This document shows positions 5,634-10,751 of a stretch of DNA of 10,751 bases, piece after piece; the stretch's first letter is position 1, and every line of letters begins with the position of its first letter. Below the pieces are notes generated by a model. The model did not search any database. It was not told the origin of the DNA and saw nothing but the letters and a program-made list of their open reading frames with translations. Source of the stretch: Planctomycetota bacterium (GTDB lineage: Bacteria; Planctomycetota; Phycisphaerae; UBA1845); the NCBI GenBank assembly GCA_024277835.1, contig JAJRUK010000108.1:1-10751 (forward strand), in the 5' to 3' direction. Position numbers and translations under genes: made by a program.

Positions 5634-6559
5634 AGCGATCCTCGACGCACCATCAGCTCATCCGCCACAACTTCACCCCGTGCGTCCGGAGCAAGATCGA
5701 TCCACTCCGCACTTAGAAAACGCTTAAACCAAGTCCGCTGCGACTTGGCCAGTTGACGAGTACCGATCTTGATCATTTCCACCGCGTCCGCAAGCTCGAT
5801 CTTACCACCCAAGTGATCAATGATCTCCGCATACCCCAGCGCCTGTTTCGCAGCCGTACTAAGCGGGATCGGCTCTGCCAGCAGTGCCTTCACCTCGTCG
5901 ACCAACCCGTCGGCGATCATCTTCCGCACGCGGTCGTTGATCCGATGACTCGCGTCTTCCTTGTCACGACGAAGCCCGATGAACGTGCAATCATGCTTCG
6001 TGCGATCGCGATCCCACTGCGCCTGCAATTCGCTGATAGCTGTCCCGGTCAACTCATGAACTTCAAGCGCTCGTACAATTCGCCGCAGATCGTTTCGATG
6101 AATCCGCGCCGCAGACACCGGGTCAACTTTCTCAAGCTGCGCATGAAGCCCGTCGTTACCGTCGCGCTCCGCAATCTCGCCAAGTCTCGCCCGAATTTCC
6201 TCATTCGCCCCAGGACCTTCAAACAGCCCCTCGCTCAGCGCTTTCACGTAGAGCGGCGTTCCACCAACAACGAAAATCGGTCGCCCGCGTTCCGCAATCT
6301 CCGCAATCGCCTTCTCAGCGAGGTCAACGTATCGCGCCACCGAAAACTCTTCCGATGGTTCCACCACGTCGATCAGGTGATGCGGAATCTCTTCACGAAT
6401 CGAGATCGAGGGCTTGGCCGTCCCGATGTCCATCCGCCTGTACACCTTCATCGAATCGATGCTGATGATCTCGCCACCGGTCCGACGCGCAATCTCCCGC
6501 CCCAGGCTTGCTTTGCCAGATGCGGTACACCCGAAGATAATCGTCAGTTTTGCTGCCAT
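5621..6559 (-). CDS. miaA: tRNA dimethylallyltransferase MiaA
   Basis: A 312-residue protein of typical MiaA length. It transfers a dimethylallyl group to N6 of adenosine 37 in tRNAs reading UNN codons. Seen: P-loop GCTASGKA (10-17); DSMKVYRRMDIGTAKP (35-50) with the catalytic Asp35; VVGGTPLYVKAL (97-108) with Thr101; LRRDKED (196-202); and the C-terminal QALGYAEII and TRQLAKSQRTWFKRF (267-281) segments. ATG 6559 is chosen because the P-loop should lie near the N-terminus and GGGGAG stands nine bases upstream; the frame is open to 6748, but that leader crosses a repeat and has no family resemblance. Odd: the P-loop has Cys in place of Pro and Ala17 where Ser/Thr normally follows the Lys, checked directly on the DNA. 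The stop overlaps the ABC ATPase start by 13 bases. Confidence 0.93.
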   Translation of the reverse strand: MAAKLTIIFGCTASGKASLGREIARRTGGEIISIDSMKVYRRMDIGTAKPSISIREEIPHHLIDVVEPSEEFSVARYVDLAEKAIAEIAERGRPIFVVGGTPLYVKALSEGLFEGPGANEEIRARLGEIAERDGNDGLHAQLEKVDPVSAARIHRNDLRRIVRALEVHELTGTAISELQAQWDRDRTKHDCTFIGLRRDKEDASHRINDRVRKMIADGLVDEVKALLAEPIPLSTAAKQALGYAEIIDHLGGKIELADAVEMIKIGTRQLAKSQRTWFKRFLSAEWIDLAPDARGEVVADELMVRRGSLWSM

Positions 6560-6785
6560 GTAATTTCGCTCCCCTGCGTGGTTCTGGATTCCCCGATCCA
6601 ACCGGCAAGGTGCAAGTCGTGAGGCAGGGTCCGCGCCACCCGCCGAACCAACCGCAACAATGCCCTGGCAGCGAGTCGAAAAACGAAGTTTTTCTATGTG
6701 GCACCGGTTTGTAACCGGTGCGAGGCGCGGAACAAGGAGACAACGCACCGGTTACAAACCGGTGCCACACTTTTTCAACAACCCG
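6560..6785. other. rex-miaA gap: paired-hairpin element plus short A/T hairpin
   Basis: The gap holds the paired-hairpin element (6697-6769) and a small perfect hairpin GAAAAAC-GAA-GTTTTTC (6678-6694). Between that and miaA (6560-6677) there is the miaA ribosome binding site and a weak 5-bp stem around 6588-6603, but no convincing promoter. It is unclear whether miaA is transcribed from here or by read-through from rex. Confidence 0.5.
6697..6769. repeat. Paired-hairpin (REP/BIME-like) element A
   Basis: Two perfectly complementary 26-base arms (6697-6722 and 6744-6769) flank a 21-base spacer. Each arm itself holds an 8-bp hairpin with a 3-base loop (CACCGGTT-TGT-AACCGGTG in the left arm). 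The element begins TGTGGCAC and ends with the complement. It lies just after the rex stop on the minus strand, 9 bases beyond a T5 run on the plus strand at 6771-6775. The nested palindromes resemble REP/BIME sequences spread by IS200/IS605-like Y1 (RAYT) transposases; no such transposase gene is in the window. It could also end or pause rex transcription. Confidence 0.75.
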
Positions 6786-7430
6786 TTAGCTCACCGTCGT
6801 GCCCAACTGAAACGAAAGCTGCTCAAGATGAACGCCAAGATCGACAGACGCGACCGCAATCTCCAACCCCGCCTGAATCGTCACCGGCGCGAAATTCAAA
6901 ATCCCGCGAACACCGCCCGCGATCATCGTGTCCGCGACCGCCTGAGCCGCCGGGGCTGGAACCGCCAAGATTCCCAGGCGGATCGATTTTTCCTTCACCA
7001 CCTGCGGCAGATCAGCGAGTGGCTGCACCGAGAAAGCAATAGGCCGAGGACTTTTCATCCCGATCACACCTGGATCGCGATCAAACGCTGCCACCACATC
7101 AAACCCACGTTTGGCAAACCCGCCGAACGAAACCAGCGCCCGCCCGAGGTTGCCCATGCCGACCAACAACACATTCGACTGCTTGTCTGTCCCGAGAATC
7201 CGCCGAACGCGCTGAATCAGCTCTGGCACGCGATATCCGATCCCCGGGTGCCCGAACTGCCCGAAATACGCAAAATCTTTCCGAACCTGTGCGTCCGACA
7301 AGCTCAGCGCCTCGCCAAGCTGCCGACTCGATACCGTTCGGTGATCGGCTGCATGAAACGCCTCCAATTGCCGCAAATAAAGGCTAAGACGACGCACGGC
7401 GGGCGCTGGAATGTTGTCTGATTTTGGCAT
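6786..7430 (-). CDS. rex: Redox-sensing transcriptional repressor Rex
   Basis: A 214-residue protein, the usual Rex length. Rex senses the NADH/NAD+ ratio and represses fermentation and respiration genes when NADH is low. N-terminal winged helix: IPAPAVRRLSLYLRQLEAF (7-25), VSSRQLGEALSLS (33-45), VRKDFAYFGQFG (49-60) and GIGYRV (63-68), all matching the Rex DNA-binding pattern. Rossmann domain: VLLVGMGNLGRAL (87-99), AFDRDP (115-120), LAVPAPAAQ (155-163), ILNFAPV (177-183) and the C-terminal swapped helix VDLGVHLEQLSF (196-207). ATG 7430 is preferred over an in-frame TTG at 7493 because it gives the normal length and starts just before the conserved IPxxxxRRL. No clear Rex operator was found upstream. 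It stands at the head of the minus-strand genes, divergent from the secreted-protein gene. Confidence 0.94.
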   Translation of the reverse strand: MPKSDNIPAPAVRRLSLYLRQLEAFHAADHRTVSSRQLGEALSLSDAQVRKDFAYFGQFGHPGIGYRVPELIQRVRRILGTDKQSNVLLVGMGNLGRALVSFGGFAKRGFDVVAAFDRDPGVIGMKSPRPIAFSVQPLADLPQVVKEKSIRLGILAVPAPAAQAVADTMIAGGVRGILNFAPVTIQAGLEIAVASVDLGVHLEQLSFQLGTTVS

Positions 7431-7540
7431 CGAACCACACCGAACCAAGGCCCTCCGGGAACCCTGTCCCGATCTCGCCTCAGCTTTGTCCAACTCACAC
7501 TATCAGGCTGCAGATTCACCCGTCAACCCGTCCGATCCGC

Positions 7541-7570
7541 TTGAAATCGTGTCCCGGCTTGACATACTAT
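7541..7570 (+). promoter_or_regulatory. Candidate sigma-70-type promoter for the secreted-protein gene
   Basis: TTGAAA (7541-7546; 5 of 6 to the -35 consensus), an 18-base spacer, then TACTAT (7565-7570; 4 of 6 to the -10 consensus). A second, less good option uses the perfect TTGACA at 7559-7564 with a poor -10 near 7582-7587. Transcription would begin about 7577, giving a leader of roughly 165 bases. Confidence 0.35.
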
Positions 7571-7584
7571 GGGGAGTGTGGATA

Positions 7585-7677
7585 GCTTTCCCCGTCTCAG
7601 AACGGAAAGCCGCTGCGACACAGGCACTGACCGCCCGCGCCGTGCAAGCGGGCACAGTTGGCGATCGATGCATCGCC
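7585..7677 (+). promoter_or_regulatory. Three stem-loops in the putative leader of the secreted-protein gene
   Basis: GCTTTCC/GGAAAGC (7585-7591 with 7604-7610), GCCCGC/GCGGGC (7633-7638 with 7648-7653) and GGCGAT/ATCGCC (7660-7665 with 7672-7677). They are perfectly paired and stand in series between the candidate promoter and the ATG at 7743. I could not match them to a known riboswitch. In GC-rich DNA some of this may be chance. Confidence 0.3.
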
Positions 7678-7742
7678 TTCGGATTTCCCGCGATTAGTTG
7701 CGAACAGACACAAGATCACCGCCATAGTGCGGGGGAACAATT

Positions 7743-8807
7743 ATGCCAAAACGCGCCGCCTTGGGCGTTACAATCTGCGTCATCTCGTCACTTCTTTCCT
7801 CTTCGGCTCTCGCTCAGGACAGAAAGAGTACCGATGCGGCGATCGATGCCATGCGCGAGAATTCCTCGATTAGCAGGAATGACAAGCAGCGCATCCGAGA
7901 TTGGATCGAACGAGCGATTGACGAGTTAGCCGCCACGCCCGAAGGGAAACAAGCGCTTGAGGGAACAGCGTTTTGTCACATGTGCAAATCGCAATCAAGA
8001 CACCCTCGCAACGACCCCGCGTTCCGAACGGAGTTTCTGACGCAAGTCGCCAGCGTCGCAGCCGCCCAGTTTGCCGATCCAGATGTCGACCCCAACGTCG
8101 CAGCGTCTCTGGCACGCATCCTACTCGACGAGAATGCGACCGAGGCGATCCCCGGGCTGATCGCCGGACTCGCCTGCAAAGTCGATGCCGCAAGATACCT
8201 ATCAGCACGGGGGATCATCGGTCAGCAAGCGGCTATCGCCGCCGACAGCGAACAGTTTTCCAAGGTGATCAAGGCGCTACAAACCGCCGGCGTCTCCGAA
8301 ACCAGTTCGATCGTATCGAGTCGAATCTACAGAGCGCTCGCATTTCCAGGACAGGCGACCGACGTTCTCGACGCGTACCTTGCGATCTTCGACAAGCGCC
8401 TCACGAAACGGCGAACGTCGAATATCTCAGACGGCGCTGAAACAGAAGCTTTCTTTTACTTCTCAGAAACAGAAACCCTTGGCTCGTTGAATCAGGAACA
8501 AAAGACGAAACTCGTGACTCGTGTGGCTGTCTTCTTTCGCCTCGATGCAGAGCGATTTAACAACGAGCTTCTCGACTTCGTAGAGATCGACAACGTCGAG
8601 CGGTCGCTCGTTCAAGCAGAGTTGCTCCTGAAAACTGCAACCAATGCAAGCGATGGCGGCAACATCACCAAACTGCTGGAAAAACAGGGTCGCTCAGGCA
8701 TGGACCTGGTTCCGCTTGAGGCGGCCAAGTGGGTCGGAAACGCCGAAACCAAGTCGCAAGGGCCACTCAACGCCGCACCGTGGAATGTCCCGGTCGGCGC
8801 GCCGTAG
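7743..8807 (+). CDS. Secreted helical protein of unknown function
   Basis: A 354-residue protein with no recognised family. The ATG at 7743 has GGGGGA seven bases upstream. The N-terminus is a clear signal peptide: MPKR, a hydrophobic core, then SSALA|QD, with likely cleavage after residue 24, so the protein should be exported to the periplasm or beyond. The mature part is mostly predicted helix, with Ala/Leu-rich amphipathic segments such as VAASLARILLDENATEAIPGL (split over about 119-139), which read like HEAT/alpha-solenoid repeats. Residues 77-87 hold FCHMC followed by a His; this CxxC pair could bind metal or form a disulfide, but it is not a haem CxxCH motif. A third Cys is at 145. It appears to stand alone, with its own promoter upstream and a paired-hairpin element just downstream. 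Confidence 0.8.
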   Translation: MPKRAALGVTICVISSLLSSSALAQDRKSTDAAIDAMRENSSISRNDKQRIRDWIERAIDELAATPEGKQALEGTAFCHMCKSQSRHPRNDPAFRTEFLTQVASVAAAQFADPDVDPNVAASLARILLDENATEAIPGLIAGLACKVDAARYLSARGIIGQQAAIAADSEQFSKVIKALQTAGVSETSSIVSSRIYRALAFPGQATDVLDAYLAIFDKRLTKRRTSNISDGAETEAFFYFSETETLGSLNQEQKTKLVTRVAVFFRLDAERFNNELLDFVEIDNVERSLVQAELLLKTATNASDGGNITKLLEKQGRSGMDLVPLEAAKWVGNAETKSQGPLNAAPWNVPVGAP

Positions 8808-8822
8808 CGATCCGTTGAATGA

Positions 8823-8876
8823 GTGTGGCACTGGCTTCCAGCCAGTGTGATCACCGGCTAGAAGCCGGAGCCACAC
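8823..8876. repeat. Paired-hairpin (REP/BIME-like) element B
   Basis: Outer arms GTGTGGC (8823-8829) and GCCACAC (8870-8876) enclose two triloop hairpins: CACTGGCT-TCC-AGCCAGTG (8829-8847) and CCGGCT-AGA-AGCCGG (8854-8868). The whole has the same plan and the same TGTGGCAC opening as element A (6697-6769), but the hairpin stems differ by paired changes that keep them complementary. It lies 15 bases after the secreted-protein stop and could also act as a terminator. Confidence 0.7.
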
Positions 8877-8944
8877 ATGCTGCTGAGACTTTTTCGACGG
8901 ACGAATAGTCAACGACTCAACGCGTGCGGGATGTGGACAACGGA

Positions 8945-10735
8945 ATGATCCGCAACCTCTTTCTTCTTTACCTCGCACTAATCGCTACGCTGGTTGTATC
9001 CTTCTCGATGACCCATCGCGAACCTCGCGCCGACTTCACCTACGTCAACCCGTCCGGAATCCACACGCTCGACCCCGCCCGCATGAGCTGGCTGCAAGAC
9101 TTCCGCGTCGCGCTGAATCTCTGGGAGGGTCTGACGAGTTTGGATCCGAAAACGACCGAACCCATCGGGGCAGCCGCCCACTTCCCTCCCAAAGTCTCCG
9201 ACGACGGTCTGACCTACACGTTTCATATTCGCAATAACGCAAAATGGTCCAACGGCGACCCGGTCACCTCGCACGATTTCGTTCGCGGATGGCGACGCGC
9301 GATCGAACCGGGAACCTCCGCCGATTACGCCTTTCTCTTAACCGACAACATCGCTGGCGCGGCGGACTATGTTCAGTGGCGACAGGAAACGGTCGCTGCG
9401 TTAGCCGCGCTTCGATCTCGCGGACTGAAAAATAGAAATCGCGACGACATTGAGACATTGCTTGCTCAATGCACCGACGATCTCGAAAAACGCTTCTCCA
9501 AAGTCGGACTCAACGCTCCCGACGACAAAACGCTTGTCGTACGACTAAGAAAACCATGCCCCTATTTTCTCGACCTCACCGCCTTCGCAACATTCCTCCC
9601 AATTCACGAAAGCATCGAACGACTTCGCTTACATTACAAGGAAAAACCGCTGACCCGCGAAGGACTCGTCACGTACGACCCGCAGTGGACCAAACCCGAC
9701 TACCACCGCAACAACTACCCCGGCCTAATCACAAACGGCTCGTATACCCTTGCCGATTGGTCTTTCAAACGGCGAGCACGCCTCATCGTCAACTCGTTCT
9801 TCCGCGACGCTGACAACATTCGATGCAAAACCGTCGACATGTTGGAGTACGACAACGTCAGCGCCTCGATCATGGCGTACGAATCCGGCGACGTTGATTT
9901 CCTTACCGATCTGACCGTCCCCTATCAACATGAACTCATCCGCCTCGCCCAAAGCGGCGAGCGACCCGACCTGAAGCTCGCGTCCGTCCTCGCCACGCAG
10001 TTTCTCAACTTCAACTGCGACAGCGAAACGGTTGGCGGCGTCAAGAACCCGTTTAAAGACGCCCGCGTTCGGCGTGCTTTCACCCTCGCGACCGATCGCC
10101 GGAAAATCGTCGAGCATGTCCTCGCCAACGGCGACCGTCCCGCAAGAAGTTTCGTACCGCCAGGCGCGATCCCAGGCTATTCGCCACCGCAGGGACTTAG
10201 CTATGACATCGACCGCGCGAAAGCACTGCTGCGCGAAGCGGGCTACGCCTCCGGTGAAGCGCTAGGCCCCATCGAACTGCTCGTCACTTCGCGCACCGTC
10301 CGCCTTGGCGAAGCGCTCGCGAGCATGTGGGAAACCGCCCTTGGCGTGCGCATCGAGCTTCGCGCCAAGGAATCAAAGACCTTCGCGCAGGACAAAATCA
10401 ATCGAAATTTCATGATCGCCCGCGGAAGCTGGTATGCCGATTACAACGACCCGACAACATTTCTCCATTGCTTAACAATCGGAAACGGCAACAACGACAC
10501 CGGCTACGCCAGCGAAAAATACGACGCACTCCTTGCCAAAGCCAACGCAGAAACCGACCCTGCGATCCGCGCACGCCTTCTTGCACAAGCGGAATCGATC
10601 ATCGTTGAAACCGACTGCCCGATCCTCCCCATCTCGCACTCGACGCAGCTCATCGCGATCAAACCTTACGTCAAGGGACTCTTCCCGAACGAAAGATTGT
10701 GGTTTCCCTTTCGCTATGTGAGCGTCGATCGATGA
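8945..10735 (+). CDS. OppA-like oligopeptide-binding protein (SBP family 5)
   Basis: A 596-residue extracytoplasmic solute-binding protein, which captures peptides and hands them to an ABC importer. ATG 8945 begins a short hydrophobic N-terminus (MIRNLFLLYLALIATLVVSF) that is a signal peptide or membrane anchor; there is no lipobox Cys. GTG 8924 is an in-frame alternative, rejected because it puts seven charged residues before the signal. Family features: LDPARMSWLQDFRVALNLWEG (split over 42-62), VSDDGLTYTFHIRNNAKWSNG (split over 84-104) with the SBP_bac_5 signature, HDFVRGWRRAIEP (110-122), PYFLDL (206-211), VRRAFTLATDR (375-385), and WYADYNDPTTFL (496-507) near the peptide-binding cleft. 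Compared with E. coli OppA there seems to be an extra charged segment around 139-185. The stop overlaps the next start (ATGA). Confidence 0.92.
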   Translation: MIRNLFLLYLALIATLVVSFSMTHREPRADFTYVNPSGIHTLDPARMSWLQDFRVALNLWEGLTSLDPKTTEPIGAAAHFPPKVSDDGLTYTFHIRNNAKWSNGDPVTSHDFVRGWRRAIEPGTSADYAFLLTDNIAGAADYVQWRQETVAALAALRSRGLKNRNRDDIETLLAQCTDDLEKRFSKVGLNAPDDKTLVVRLRKPCPYFLDLTAFATFLPIHESIERLRLHYKEKPLTREGLVTYDPQWTKPDYHRNNYPGLITNGSYTLADWSFKRRARLIVNSFFRDADNIRCKTVDMLEYDNVSASIMAYESGDVDFLTDLTVPYQHELIRLAQSGERPDLKLASVLATQFLNFNCDSETVGGVKNPFKDARVRRAFTLATDRRKIVEHVLANGDRPARSFVPPGAIPGYSPPQGLSYDIDRAKALLREAGYASGEALGPIELLVTSRTVRLGEALASMWETALGVRIELRAKESKTFAQDKINRNFMIARGSWYADYNDPTTFLHCLTIGNGNNDTGYASEKYDALLAKANAETDPAIRARLLAQAESIIVETDCPILPISHSTQLIAIKPYVKGLFPNERLWFPFRYVSVDR

Positions 10736-10751
10736 TCCCGAAGCTGATCAA
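10732..10751 (+). CDS. Start of the next gene, probably the peptide-transporter permease (OppB-like), cut by window end
   Basis: ATG at 10732 overlaps the TGA of the binding-protein gene (ATGA) and stays open to the window end, reading MIPKLI. Only six residues are visible, so the product is inferred from the usual order of opp/dpp operons, where the inner-membrane permease follows the binding protein. Confidence 0.45.

Larger units (their letters stand above)
7431..7742. other. Divergent intergenic region between rex and the secreted-protein gene
   Basis: 312 bases without a convincing gene. It must hold the start signals for the minus-strand rex and the plus-strand gene at 7743. For the plus strand there is a reasonable sigma-70-like promoter (7541-7570), three stem-loops between 7585 and 7677, and GGGGGA (7731-7736) as ribosome binding site. 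On the minus strand I could pick out no clear promoter or Rex-type operator. Confidence 0.6.

Noticed and set aside
5753..6622. Plus-strand open frame (289 codons) opposite miaA
   Set aside because: It is antisense to a well-supported gene, with shadow-like composition and no recognisable motif.
6560..6748. 63-residue N-terminal extension of MiaA
   Set aside because: It crosses the repeat element, and MiaA normally begins a few residues before the P-loop; a good ribosome binding site precedes ATG 6559.
6660..7421. Plus-strand open frame (253 codons) over the paired-hairpin element and opposite rex
   Set aside because: It runs through the repeat and antisense to rex; the composition is basic and low-information.
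7431..7742. Rex operator (TTGTGA-N-TCACAA type) for autoregulation
   Set aside because: Only partial half-site matches such as TTGCGAACAGACACAA (near 7699) were found; the spacing is wrong.
7820..7990. Haem c attachment site in the secreted protein
   Set aside because: The motif is CHMCK, lacking the His directly after the second Cys required for CxxCH.
1..10751. CRISPR array, tRNA, rRNA or complete transposon
   Set aside because: No regularly spaced direct repeats, cloverleaf sequence, rRNA signature or transposase was seen when reading both strands.

Overview
The window reads as a gene-dense piece of a bacterial chromosome, moderately GC-rich. The best guess for the source is a planctomycete, possibly Phycisphaerae-like. 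This rests on a eukaryote-like SMUG1 uracil-DNA glycosylase, diderm envelope genes (OmpA-type lipoprotein, prepilin peptidase, oligopeptide-binding protein), and small hairpin repeats scattered between genes in a style I recall from planctomycete genomes. No rRNA, tRNA, CRISPR array, integrase or transposase gene was seen, so it looks like a core-type region with small repeats inserted between transcription units.

Layout from left to right. (1) Plus strand, 2-1427: a tightly coupled trio with two ATGA stop/start overlaps: the 3' end of a type A24 prepilin peptidase, a small two-helix LapA-like membrane protein, and an OmpA/Pal-type lipoprotein. A strong stem-loop follows at 1565-1601. (2) Plus strand, 1621-2358: a SMUG1-type uracil-DNA glycosylase, whose start lies only 19 bases beyond that terminator and which is bracketed by copies of a 23-26 bp repeat. 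(3) Minus strand, 7430 down to 2480: rex, then after a gap holding a paired-hairpin element, a compact run of miaA, ABC ATPase, ABC-2 permease and a family-4 glycosyltransferase. The last four overlap or nearly touch and probably form one transcript. (4) Plus strand, 7743-8807: a secreted protein of unknown function with a helical, HEAT-like look and a CxxC pair, preceded by a 312-base divergent intergenic region with a plausible promoter and three stem-loops. (5) Plus strand, from 8945: an OppA-like peptide-binding protein. An ATGA overlap at 10732 leads into what is probably the next transporter gene, cut by the window edge.

No wholly new system is obvious. The points most worth a second look are: the two paired-hairpin elements (6697-6769 and 8823-8876), which share an architecture and keep their stems despite sequence change; the three-copy repeat around the SMUG1 gene, one copy of which supplies that gene's last codons and stop; the MiaA P-loop with Ala where Ser/Thr is expected; and an in-frame G-rich expansion in the ABC ATPase with quadruplex potential.
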